From an uncultured Pelagibacteraceae bacterium (GTDB lineage Bacteria > Pseudomonadota > Alphaproteobacteria > Pelagibacterales > Pelagibacteraceae): DNA of 64,000 nucleotides. The DNA is taken from positions 1 to 64,000 of the forward strand of contig CACJQQ010000002.1 in the NCBI GenBank assembly GCA_902595625.1. The letters are read 5' to 3'. Of this stretch, positions 11,695 through 20,489 are shown one piece after another. Numbering within the stretch: position 1 is the stretch's first letter; the number at the start of each line of letters is the position of its first letter. The position numbers and the translations under genes are program-made. The notes beneath the pieces were generated by a model. It saw only the letters and a program-made list of their open reading frames with translations, made no database searches and was not told where the DNA came from.

Positions 11695-12462
11695 ATGAAA
11701 GAGGCTGCATCTTTCAGAACGAGAAAAACATCAATTTACGATAAAAAATCAAACACCCCTTTTAAAATAAGTAGGTCAAAATTTTTCAATTTTCTTAGTT
11801 GTAAACGGTGCTTTTATCTAGATCGAGTTAAGGGCCTAAAAGAACCCTCTATGCCTGGTTGGGCTCTAAACGTAGCTGTGGACGAACTATTAAAAAAAGA
11901 ATTTGATCAGTATAGAAAAGAACAAAAACCGCATCCAATTATGATTAAACATAATTTAAATTTTATTCCTTATCAGCACAAAGATTTAGATAAATGGAGA
12001 AACTCTTTAAAAGGTGGAATTTCATACTTAGATGAAAAAACTAATCTTATCATTCATGGAGGAATTGATGATCTTTGGTTTGATTTAAATGAAAAGAAGA
12101 TAGTTGTTGTAGACTATAAAGCTCAATCTTCAACTTACCCTGTTACTGTTTCCTCTTACCTCGATGCTGAATGGCATCTTAGTTATAAATTACAAATGGA
12201 TATATATGTTCATATTTTAAGAAAAATGAATTTTGATGTGTCAGACCGAACTTTTTTTTATGTTTGTAATGGAGAAAAAACAAATGATAAATTTGAAAAC
12301 AAAATAGATTTCAAAACTACATTAATACCGTACCGTGTAGATACATCGTGGATTGAAAAAAAGTTAGTTGAAATGAAAAATGTTTTAAATCTTGAAAAAG
12401 CACCTGAAATTGAAAAAACTTGTGAGAAGTGTGCATATCTAGAAGGTGGAAAAAAATTTTAG
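11695..12462 (+). CDS. PD-(D/E)XK nuclease superfamily protein with two CxxC motifs
   Basis: 255 aa; GGIDDLWFD...KIVVVDYKAQSS (nuclease core), N-terminal CKRC and C-terminal CEKC. Confidence 0.7.
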   Translation: MKEAASFRTRKTSIYDKKSNTPFKISRSKFFNFLSCKRCFYLDRVKGLKEPSMPGWALNVAVDELLKKEFDQYRKEQKPHPIMIKHNLNFIPYQHKDLDKWRNSLKGGISYLDEKTNLIIHGGIDDLWFDLNEKKIVVVDYKAQSSTYPVTVSSYLDAEWHLSYKLQMDIYVHILRKMNFDVSDRTFFYVCNGEKTNDKFENKIDFKTTLIPYRVDTSWIEKKLVEMKNVLNLEKAPEIEKTCEKCAYLEGGKKF

Positions 12463-12466
12463 TTAA

Positions 12467-13141
12467 TTATCTATTATTATTCTCATCATCGTTATTAGAT
12501 GATTGATCATTATTTTCTGATTGAGGTTCTTCCTCAGTAGTTTCTGTCGAAGTTTCCTCTTGAGCTGGTTGCTCTGGTTCTGGCTGAGGTTCTGACTCTG
12601 AATACGTCTCTTCTTGTGCTGGCTCCTCTTGAGGTTCAGGAGTTGGATCTTGTTGAGACTGAGCTCTAGCTATATCAGCAGCACTTTTGGGTGAAGGTTC
12701 TCTTCTCATGAAGAAATATATTCCAGCTGCAATTACTGCAATTGCTCCTAAAATATAAAGAAGAATATTAACCATACTTAATCCTTTTGCTTCTGTTGCT
12801 GCAGTAGTTTCTTCTGTAACTGGTTGAACTTCTTCCTCCTCAGGTTTTGCATCTTGCTCTTGAGCTGGTTCAGCATTTACTTCTTCTTTAGGCTCCTCTT
12901 TTTGAGGCTCAGGCTCTGGTTCAGGTTCTGGTTCAGGCTCTTTTGCTGGCTCCGGTTCTGGTTCAGGCTCCGGTTCTGGTTCAGGCTCTGGTTCTGGTTC
13001 AGGCTCTGGTTCTTTAACTTCTGGAGTAGTTACCTGCGTTTCTGGAGCTTTAGCTACTTCTTCTGGATCCTTAGCTTTTGGGTTAATTACACCTGTAGCT
13101 GCAACTACCACACCAATGATAATTACTGTAATAAGATCCAT
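12467..13141 (-). CDS. Membrane protein with (Glu-Pro)n rod-like repeat and acidic C-terminus, unknown function
   Basis: 224 aa; N-terminal hydrophobic segment, about 20 consecutive EP dipeptides, internal TM MVNILLYILGAIAVIAAGIYFFMRR, E/Q/P-rich tail. Confidence 0.75.
   Translation of the reverse strand: MDLITVIIIGVVVAATGVINPKAKDPEEVAKAPETQVTTPEVKEPEPEPEPEPEPEPEPEPEPEPAKEPEPEPEPEPEPQKEEPKEEVNAEPAQEQDAKPEEEEVQPVTEETTAATEAKGLSMVNILLYILGAIAVIAAGIYFFMRREPSPKSAADIARAQSQQDPTPEPQEEPAQEETYSESEPQPEPEQPAQEETSTETTEEEPQSENNDQSSNNDDENNNR
12903..13014 (-). repeat. Imperfect tandem 6/12-bp repeat encoding (EP)n
   Basis: Repeated ggctctggttca/ggctccggttct units on the + strand (codes for EPEPEP on -). Confidence 0.85.
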
Positions 13142-13255
13142 TTCTAAGTTTTAAACTTAAATTCATAAATTTCACTTACAAACATGGACGAATTGGGTGC
13201 TGTCTGTGAACAAAAAAGCTTAAATAATAAGAGATTTTTTTAGATTTAATTGTTT

Positions 13256-13714
13256 TTACTCTGGTTTGAAAATTAAACAAAGTCCATTATTACAAAATCT
13301 TTTACCCGATTCTTTTGGACCATCATTGAAAACATGTCCATGATGTACGCCACACTTTGCGCAGTGGTACTCTACTCTTTCCATGCCAAAGCTATAATCT
13401 ATTTTTGTTTTAAAAGCCCCAGGTAAAGCTTCCGAAAAAGAGGGCCATCCAGTTCCGCTATCATATTTAGCGGTTGATGCGAATAGTTTATTTCCACAAT
13501 TAGCACAATGATAAAAACCTTTTCTTTTTTCTTTTAATAAATCGCTAGTAAACGGTCTTTCAGTCCCTTCATTAAACATTATATTTTTTTGCTCTTTAGA
13601 TAGGTTTGGATTAATGATTTTTTTAGTAGCAGCTAAAAGAGTTTTGATTGGAAGTAGCAATACTAAAGCCGAAAAACAAAGGATTTTATTAAATTTTCTT
13701 TTACTAAATTTCAC
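13256..13714 (-). CDS. msrB: Peptide-methionine (R)-S-oxide reductase MsrB, exported form
   Basis: 152 aa; signal-like N-term, CANCG...CAKCG zinc ligands, GTGWPSF, RFCNNGLCL. Confidence 0.94.
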   Translation of the reverse strand: MKFSKRKFNKILCFSALVLLLPIKTLLAATKKIINPNLSKEQKNIMFNEGTERPFTSDLLKEKRKGFYHCANCGNKLFASTAKYDSGTGWPSFSEALPGAFKTKIDYSFGMERVEYHCAKCGVHHGHVFNDGPKESGKRFCNNGLCLIFKPE

Positions 13715-13738
13715 AAAATTAGTTTAATATATTAAAAA

Positions 13739-13861
13739 ATGAAAACAATTTTTTTATTTTTTTTAACAATTTATATTGCTTATTATCTATTTAGACCAGT
13801 AACTAAAAAAGAAATAAAAAAGTTTAACGACCCAGATAATTGGTCAAATATGGGGTTTTAA
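13739..13861 (+). CDS. Putative 40-aa single-pass membrane small protein
   Basis: Hand-translated ORF absent from supplied track: MKTIFLFFLTIYIAYYLFRPVTKKEIKKFNDPDNWSNMGF*; hydrophobic N-term followed by basic residues. Confidence 0.45.
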   Translation: MKTIFLFFLTIYIAYYLFRPVTKKEIKKFNDPDNWSNMGF

Positions 13862-14773
13862 AGCATTTAAGTGTTCTATAATACTTTCGGATAAAGCTTG
13901 TAAATCATATCCACCCTCAAGAAAAGATATAACTCTGCCTTTGGAATGTGTATTAGCAATATCGACAATATTTTTTGTGATTTTAAAAAAATCATCTGAC
14001 TCTAAACTAATATTAGCTAAAGGATCTCTTTTATGAGCATCAAAACCTGCAGAGATTAAAATTATCTCTGGTTTAAATTTATCTATAGCTTTGAGAACTT
14101 TTTGATCAAATATTGATATAAATTCTTTACTTGTAGTGCCAGCTTTTAAAGTTGCATTGAAAATATTTCCAACCCCTGTTTCATCTTCGGCTCCTGTTCC
14201 TGGAAATAATGGGAATTCATGAGAGGAGCCATAGGCAACAGATTGATCTTTAAAAAAAATTTCTTGAGTTCCATTACCGTGGTGAACATCAAAATCAATT
14301 ATTGCAACTTTTTTTATTTTGTATTTTTTTTGCAAGTATCTCGCTGTTACTGCAACATTATTGATAAAGCAAAAACCATTAGCCCTTATAGTTTCGGCAT
14401 GATGACCTGGAGGTCTAACGGCACAAAATATTCTCTCATTTTTTTCCATGAGATCCGTTGCTGCAGCAATACCAGCTCCACATGATCTTAGAATAGCATT
14501 TTTACTATTAGGACAAAGCATAGTATCGGCATAAGGTTCTTTCTCTACACCTATTATTCCTTCTTGGGGAATGTTAGAAAAAATTTGCTCTATATGTTGT
14601 TTTGGATGAACCAATGAAATAGTTTCCAAATCAGCCAAAGGTGCTTCTTTAAATTTTACTTTTAAATTTGATGATTTAATTGAATTTATAATACTTTCTA
14701 GTCTTTCTTTTTTTTCAGGATGAGCATGGCCATTAAATTTTTTTAAGCAATCATTATGAGTATAAATAATCAT
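13844..14773 (-). CDS. Histone deacetylase / acetoin utilization (AcuC) family hydrolase
   Basis: 309 aa; RPPGHHAE, DFDVHHGNGTQEIF, SAGFDAHKRDPL. Confidence 0.92.
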   Translation of the reverse strand: MIIYTHNDCLKKFNGHAHPEKKERLESIINSIKSSNLKVKFKEAPLADLETISLVHPKQHIEQIFSNIPQEGIIGVEKEPYADTMLCPNSKNAILRSCGAGIAAATDLMEKNERIFCAVRPPGHHAETIRANGFCFINNVAVTARYLQKKYKIKKVAIIDFDVHHGNGTQEIFFKDQSVAYGSSHEFPLFPGTGAEDETGVGNIFNATLKAGTTSKEFISIFDQKVLKAIDKFKPEIILISAGFDAHKRDPLANISLESDDFFKITKNIVDIANTHSKGRVISFLEGGYDLQALSESIIEHLNALKPHI

Positions 14774-15915
14774 AAATACTTATTAATAGCTTTGGCAGCT
14801 AATATTGAAGATGAAGTATTAGTTTTAAAATTTTCTAAAATCGTCTGAGTTTTTGATATTTGTACATCCATCTTTTTTGGATTATCTAAATAACCAGAAA
14901 CAACTTTAAATATATTTTGTGGATTGCATTTTGATTGAAGTAATTCTGGTATAATTTCTTCTTTAGCAGCAATGTTTATAATATTTGCAAATTTAGTTTT
15001 TACTAACATCTTTATAATCAAAAAATTTATTAAACTCATTTTGTATAAAATTACTGATGGTATTTTTGCGTTAGATATTTCAAGTGATATCGTTCCTGAT
15101 TTAGAAACAGCAAATATTGATTTTTTTAAGATATGATTTTTAATTTTATTATCACTTATTACTTCACAGTTATTTAAATTATTTTTTTTTATATGAGAAA
15201 GAATTAAATCAGAATATTCTTTTGTTGCATGAAAAACGTAAGAAAAATCATTATACTTTTCATTCATGAGTTTAATAAAATTTAAAAGAATTGGTGTTAA
15301 AACTTCTATTTCAGACTTCCGACTCCCCGCAAAAATAGAAACTAACGCTTTGTTCTTTCCCAATAATTGATTAATATCTATTGCGCTTTCAGCCGTTGGC
15401 TCAAGTAAAGGATGACCGACAAAATCATAGCTCATATTTTCTTTTTCAAAATAAGTTTTCTCAAAATTAAATAGTAGAAGGATATGGTCAATAAATTTTT
15501 TAATTTTTTTAACTCTACCCTCTCGCCAAACCCATACTTGGGGAGCTACGTAATGAATGGTTTGTATTTCAGGATTATTTAATTTGATCCTTTCAGCTAC
15601 TCTTAAGGTAAAATCAGGACTGTCGACAGTAAATAATATATCAGGTTTAAAATCTTCTATCGCTCTTATAGTCTCATTAATTTTTTTTTTAATTTTGAAT
15701 ATATTTAAAATTACGCTTGTAAAACCTAGATATGTGATTTCTTTAAGATCGTAAATAGATCTTATGCCCAACTTTTTTAAATTTTCTCCACCGACTGATA
15801 AGTATTCTATATTTGAATTTAATTTTTTTAACTCAGCAATAACTTTTGAGGCAAGTTTATCACCTGATGCTTCTCCGGTTAAAACAAATATTTTCTTCAC
15901 TTTTGTAACCTCCAA
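14770..15915 (-). CDS. lpxB: Lipid-A-disaccharide synthase
   Basis: 381 aa; TGEASGDKLA, YVAPQVWVWREGR, FAGSRKSEIE. Confidence 0.94.
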   Translation of the reverse strand: MEVTKVKKIFVLTGEASGDKLASKVIAELKKLNSNIEYLSVGGENLKKLGIRSIYDLKEITYLGFTSVILNIFKIKKKINETIRAIEDFKPDILFTVDSPDFTLRVAERIKLNNPEIQTIHYVAPQVWVWREGRVKKIKKFIDHILLLFNFEKTYFEKENMSYDFVGHPLLEPTAESAIDINQLLGKNKALVSIFAGSRKSEIEVLTPILLNFIKLMNEKYNDFSYVFHATKEYSDLILSHIKKNNLNNCEVISDNKIKNHILKKSIFAVSKSGTISLEISNAKIPSVILYKMSLINFLIIKMLVKTKFANIINIAAKEEIIPELLQSKCNPQNIFKVVSGYLDNPKKMDVQISKTQTILENFKTNTSSSILAAKAINKYL

Positions 15916-16964
15916 ATGGAACCTTTATCTGTTAAAAGAAAAATTTTTCCAGTTTTTTCTTCAATTTCAATATCTCTTATCCTTCCAATACTTCCTTTAA
16001 ATATAATTTTTTCTTCAAGGAATTCATTATCTTTAAATTTTATTTTTCTTAATGATTGATCTTTGAGTGAAGTTATTAATGCATCACCTTCCCATTCTTT
16101 AAATTCATTTCCTTTATAGATTATCATAGAACTAACTGCGATCGACGGTACCCAATATTTGATTGCTTTAGTAAAGCCAGGCTTCCATTTGGGGCCTATT
16201 TGTGTGCCAGTATAATTAGTTCCACCCCAACCTAGAATTTTCCATCCGTAATTTTCACCAAATTTTGCTTCTCCAAACCAATCTCCACCTTTCGCACCAT
16301 GGTTGGTGAGATAAATTTTATTATCAAAAGGGGATAATGCCATACCCTGAGGGTTTCTTACACCTATTTGATATATCTCCGGCTTCCAATCTTTTTTACC
16401 TTTAAACTTTGGATTGTCTTTAGGAATTTTTCCGTCCAAATGAATTCTAATAATACTTCCAGGATGTTTTGTTGGATCTTGAGCAATCATTCCCTTACCT
16501 CTCTCTCCAACTGTAGCGTAGAGAAGATTATCTTTTATTATTAACCTTGAACCAAAATGATAACCTGAATTAATTGGTGGCTCAGCCCTAAAGATATTCT
16601 TAAAATTTAAAAAATTTTCGTTAAATTTTGCTGAAGCAACTGATGTACTAGAATTTCCATTCTTTAAATTTTCCGAATAGGAAACAAAAACTTGTTCATC
16701 GAAATAAAGTACCTCTAATAAGCCACCTTGTCCGTCTTCTAATATTAGTAAATTATGTTTTATCCTTTTAATTTTTTGATTATTTAAATCCACTAATACT
16801 AAATTACCTGATTTTTCAGTTACTAATACTTTGTTGCTATCAATAAAAGAAAGACTCCATGGACTGTCTAAGCCATTAACAACTTGTTGTAGTTTTGGTT
16901 CAATTGATACAACGTTAAAAACCTGAACGAAAAAAAAGAAAATTGTGAAAATAATTTTTTTCAT
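15897..16964 (-). CDS. PQQ-dependent (soluble) aldose sugar dehydrogenase family protein, exported
   Basis: 355 aa, signal peptide; LDSPWSLSF, YHFGSRL, GVRNPQGMALSP, HGAKGGD. Confidence 0.88.
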   Translation of the reverse strand: MKKIIFTIFFFFVQVFNVVSIEPKLQQVVNGLDSPWSLSFIDSNKVLVTEKSGNLVLVDLNNQKIKRIKHNLLILEDGQGGLLEVLYFDEQVFVSYSENLKNGNSSTSVASAKFNENFLNFKNIFRAEPPINSGYHFGSRLIIKDNLLYATVGERGKGMIAQDPTKHPGSIIRIHLDGKIPKDNPKFKGKKDWKPEIYQIGVRNPQGMALSPFDNKIYLTNHGAKGGDWFGEAKFGENYGWKILGWGGTNYTGTQIGPKWKPGFTKAIKYWVPSIAVSSMIIYKGNEFKEWEGDALITSLKDQSLRKIKFKDNEFLEEKIIFKGSIGRIRDIEIEEKTGKIFLLTDKGSIWRLQK

Positions 16965-17749
16965 TTAACTAAAATAAATATCTTATTTTTATTTGCGAAT
17001 TTGATAGATTTTTTTTTGTCTAAAAAAATATTCTTTTTATGCTTTATAACTATGCCTTTAAGACCAGCAGTTTTACATTGCTTTAATGTACTCAAGCCAA
17101 CAGTTGGGAGATCAACCCTAAAGTCTTGTTTTTTTTTTGGAAATTTTACTAGAACCCCTTTATTAACATTTTTTATTTTTTTAATTTTTTTGAACATTTT
17201 TTGTGTGCCCGCTTGTTTTTCAAGAATAACAAAATTATCTCTGCTTATAGCTGCTTGAATATGATTATATTGATTAGATTTATTTAATACCTTTAACGCA
17301 TTATTTATATCCATTTTATCTTCTTTATTAGGTCGGTATTTAGAATAATTTCCTTTAGATAAATTAAGTTCAGGTGTGTAAAATGATGAGCTAATAGTTT
17401 TAATTTTTTCATTTTTAAAAATATTAATTATTTCTTTTAAAATAGCTGCATCACCTAATTTTGATTTTTTTATAATTCTTGGAAAATAATAAGCCCCCTT
17501 TAAATCTAATTTAATTTTTGAAAAATTAGGTTTTTGAACTTTTCCAGCAAATAATATTTTTTTACAATTATTTTTTTTTAAAATTGAAATAATTTTTCCA
17601 AATTGACCTATTGATACCGAATAAGAATTTTTGTCCTTTTTAAAAAATTTTTTTTTTGTTAGATCAATTATAATATATTTTTTCTTACCTTTAATTTTTC
17701 TGTAAATATATTTTGGGAAGTCTGTTTCTCCAAAAATTAAGCCAATCAT
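16961..17749 (-). CDS. lpxI: UDP-2,3-diacylglucosamine diphosphatase LpxI
   Basis: 262 aa DUF1009-like; AISRDNFVILEKQAGTQ, RVDLPTVGLSTLKQC; sits between lpxB and lpxA. Confidence 0.85.
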   Translation of the reverse strand: MIGLIFGETDFPKYIYRKIKGKKKYIIIDLTKKKFFKKDKNSYSVSIGQFGKIISILKKNNCKKILFAGKVQKPNFSKIKLDLKGAYYFPRIIKKSKLGDAAILKEIINIFKNEKIKTISSSFYTPELNLSKGNYSKYRPNKEDKMDINNALKVLNKSNQYNHIQAAISRDNFVILEKQAGTQKMFKKIKKIKNVNKGVLVKFPKKKQDFRVDLPTVGLSTLKQCKTAGLKGIVIKHKKNIFLDKKKSIKFANKNKIFILVK

Positions 17750-17752
17750 AAT

Positions 17753-18532
17753 TTAATTCTGTGGCGTGCAAATAGGTCTTTTTTTATCTTTTTCAATAAA
17801 TTTTATGACTTCTGAAACTAATTCATTGTCTTTATACTCGCCATTAATTTTAGTTAAATTTTCATGTAAATTTTTTGAGGAGAAGATTTCTTTGTAAGCT
17901 TTATCTAAACCCATAATTTTTTTATTATCATATTTTTTTCTACGTAAACCAATTAAATTTATTCCTTGTAAGTAGTTTCTATTGCCGATTGATAAACCAA
18001 AAGGCGTTACGTCTTTTAGAACACCAGTCATCCCACCTATCATTGCTAGTCTTCCAATTCTCGTAAATTGTTGAACTGCTGAGTTACCACCTATTACAAC
18101 AGAGTCTTCTATAGTAACATGACCACCCAACGGTACGTTATTTGCTATAATAACATTACTTCCAATCGTGCAATCATGTGCTATGTGTGATGAAATCATG
18201 AATAAACAATTGTTTCCTATTGAAGTTTTTGAACCTCCACCTTCAGTTCCCGGGTTTATCGTAACATATTCCCTAATCGTATTATTTTCTCCAATTGATA
18301 AACTGTTTTTTTCATTTTTAAATTTTAAATCTTGGGGCTGTGTTCCAATACTGGCAAATGGAAAAATTTTTGTCCCTTTTCCTATACTTGTATTTCCCTC
18401 TATGTGAACATTTGAAACAAGCTCAACTTCTTCTGATAACAACACATTGGGACCAACATAACAAAATGGACCAATTTTCACGTTTTTGGAAATTTTTGCT
18501 TTTTTATCTATTACACTTGAATTATGTATCAT
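17753..18532 (-). CDS. lpxA: UDP-N-acetylglucosamine acyltransferase
   Basis: Hexapeptide repeats; start MIHNSSVIDKKAKI (18532) preferred to the track start 18562. Confidence 0.93.
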   Translation of the reverse strand: MIHNSSVIDKKAKISKNVKIGPFCYVGPNVLLSEEVELVSNVHIEGNTSIGKGTKIFPFASIGTQPQDLKFKNEKNSLSIGENNTIREYVTINPGTEGGGSKTSIGNNCLFMISSHIAHDCTIGSNVIIANNVPLGGHVTIEDSVVIGGNSAVQQFTRIGRLAMIGGMTGVLKDVTPFGLSIGNRNYLQGINLIGLRRKKYDNKKIMGLDKAYKEIFSSKNLHENLTKINGEYKDNELVSEVIKFIEKDKKRPICTPQN

Positions 18533-18984
18533 TCTTTCCTGTCTACAATAGTTGCTGACCACTCAGCGTCTGCCATTCTTTTTCCATCAACTTTTGCTGT
18601 ACCTTTATATTTCCATACTCTTCCATGAGATCTAATAGCTTGTATTTCCAAATGAAGTTCACAATCGGGAAGAACAGGATTTCTAAATCTTGCTTTATCT
18701 ACACCCATTAAGTAAACCAATTTGTTTGCATATTCTTTAGGATCAATACCATGAGCAGTAAGCGCTGCTGCTGCCTGACCAAACGCTTCAACTATCAATA
18801 CTCCTGGCATAACTGGTTGTCCTGGAAAATGTCCTTGAACATAAAAACCATTTTTTTTTACATACATTATCGCCGTAGCAGATTTTAGATGTACAATATT
18901 AGTCAACTTATCTATTAATAACATTGGTTCTCTATGTGGTAGTAGAGATTCAATTTCTTTTTTATTTAATTCTGTTTTACTCAT
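18529..18984 (-). CDS. fabZ: 3-hydroxyacyl-ACP dehydratase FabZ
   Basis: LLPHREPMLLIDKL, GHFPGQPVMPGVLIVEAFGQ; start MSKTEL (18984) preferred, upstream 20 aa of track ORF overlap lpxD. Confidence 0.94.
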   Translation of the reverse strand: MSKTELNKKEIESLLPHREPMLLIDKLTNIVHLKSATAIMYVKKNGFYVQGHFPGQPVMPGVLIVEAFGQAAAALTAHGIDPKEYANKLVYLMGVDKARFRNPVLPDCELHLEIQAIRSHGRVWKYKGTAKVDGKRMADAEWSATIVDRKE

Positions 18985-19951
18985 TATTTTTTTTATTTTT
19001 TTTAATAAAATCCTTAAACGGAATTGCAGGATAGCCCATAACAACTTGGTTGTTATCTATATCTTTTACAACTCCACTACCTCCACCAATTTTAACATTA
19101 TTTCCTATATTTAGATGCCCAGAAATGCCGGCTTGGCCTCCGATAGAAACATTATCCCCAATTATTGAACTACCAGCAAAACCTACTTGCCCTGCAATCA
19201 TACAATTTGAACCAATTTTTACATTATGAGCTATATGCACTTGATTGTCTAAATAGCTATTGCTTCCAATTATTGTGTCATCAACCGAACCTCTGTCAAT
19301 TGTGCAGCCAGAAGCTATCTCCACATCGTCATTAATAATGACTTGGCCTATATGAGGAATCTTTATATTTTTGTTTTTATTAGGTATAAATCCAAAACCT
19401 TTTTGACCAATTTTACAATTATCTTGCAACACTACTCTATCTCCTATTATTGAATTTTTGATAATAACATTTGAACCAATTATACAATTTTTACCTATTA
19501 CTACATCGTGCTCAATAATTGAATTAGCACCTACAATTGTACCTACACCTAATTTAGCATTTTTGCCAATTAAAACATTATTTCCAAATTTAACCGATTT
19601 AAAGAGATTGTTATTAGCTTTTTTTAAAGTAAGATCGGGGTAATCAATATCTGCAAGTGGGTAGATTTTTTTTAAAACTATAGCTAGTTCAAATAAAACA
19701 TTTTTAACAATTATTGGCTCAACATTACTAGGTAAATCTTTAGCTAAACTTGATGAAGTAATACAGAATGAAGCCTTGGTAGAGGTAGCATGGGTAAAAT
19801 ATTTTTTTGAGTCATAGAAAGTAAGATCATCTTTCTTTGATTTTGCTAGAGTTTTGATTGAAAGTATTTTAATTTTTTGTTTAAATATTTTTTTTGGGAA
19901 TAGTTTATCTATAGTGTAAATTTTTTTTTCAAAAAAAACTTTTTCTTTCAT
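18977..19951 (-). CDS. lpxD: UDP-3-O-(3-hydroxymyristoyl)glucosamine N-acyltransferase
   Basis: 324 aa; GQKGFGFIPN, HIGQVIINDDVEIASGCTIDRGS, HIAHNVKIG. Confidence 0.95.
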   Translation of the reverse strand: MKEKVFFEKKIYTIDKLFPKKIFKQKIKILSIKTLAKSKKDDLTFYDSKKYFTHATSTKASFCITSSSLAKDLPSNVEPIIVKNVLFELAIVLKKIYPLADIDYPDLTLKKANNNLFKSVKFGNNVLIGKNAKLGVGTIVGANSIIEHDVVIGKNCIIGSNVIIKNSIIGDRVVLQDNCKIGQKGFGFIPNKNKNIKIPHIGQVIINDDVEIASGCTIDRGSVDDTIIGSNSYLDNQVHIAHNVKIGSNCMIAGQVGFAGSSIIGDNVSIGGQAGISGHLNIGNNVKIGGGSGVVKDIDNNQVVMGYPAIPFKDFIKKNKKNNE

Positions 19952-19957
19952 TAAACT

Positions 19958-20482
19958 TTAATTTAGTTTAACAGATTTAACTTTATCATTTAATCTTTTA
20001 ATAATATCTTGTGTTATATCTAAATTTTCATCTGCTAAAATTAAGCTTTTTTTATCCATAACATACCTTATTTTCTTTTCTTGCATGTACTCCTTTATAA
20101 CTGGATTTAAATTTTTAAGAAGCTCGTTTCTTGCTTTTGACCTTTGTTTTGCTACGTTATCTAGAAGACTTTTCTTATCCTTTTGTAATTTAATTACTTT
20201 TTTTCTAAGATCTGTAACTTTCTTTTTATATTCGTCTTCTGAAATTAATTTTTTTTGTTCTATTATTTTTTTTTCTTCAGATTGAAGGTTTTTTTCAGCC
20301 TTATTAAGCTGACTTAAACCATTTTCTAATTTGCTTTTAAGATCTTTTTGAGCTTTTTTACCTGCTGTACTCTCATTTAAAATTAATTTAAAATCTAGAT
20401 AAAATGGAAGCTCTGCAGATAAATTTTGATTGTACGCTGTAAGTAAAAAAAGAATTATTAATATTTTTTTAAATTGTTTCAT
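19958..20482 (-). CDS. OmpH/Skp family periplasmic chaperone
   Basis: 174 aa, signal peptide, coiled-coil Lys/Gln-rich; between bamA and lpxD. Confidence 0.85.
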   Translation of the reverse strand: MKQFKKILIILFLLTAYNQNLSAELPFYLDFKLILNESTAGKKAQKDLKSKLENGLSQLNKAEKNLQSEEKKIIEQKKLISEDEYKKKVTDLRKKVIKLQKDKKSLLDNVAKQRSKARNELLKNLNPVIKEYMQEKKIRYVMDKKSLILADENLDITQDIIKRLNDKVKSVKLN

Positions 20483-20489
20483 ATGATTA

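Noticed and set aside
12903-13014. Possible CRISPR-like or regulatory repeat array
   Set aside because: Contiguous in-frame repeat without unique spacers, inside an ORF, no cas genes.
12824-13147. 107-aa + strand ORF rich in FRLRFWFRLWF
   Set aside because: Antisense mirror of the (EP)n coding repeat; composition is an artefact and the opposite frame has TM/start structure consistent with a real gene.
13184-13243. 19-aa ORF MDELGAVCEQKSLNNKRFF on + strand
   Set aside because: Too short, no SD or hydrophobic signature, likely chance.
18532-19044. Extended N-termini of lpxA (to 18562) and fabZ (to 19044) in the ORF track
   Set aside because: Family alignment favours internal Met starts, leaving short stop/start overlaps typical of this operon.
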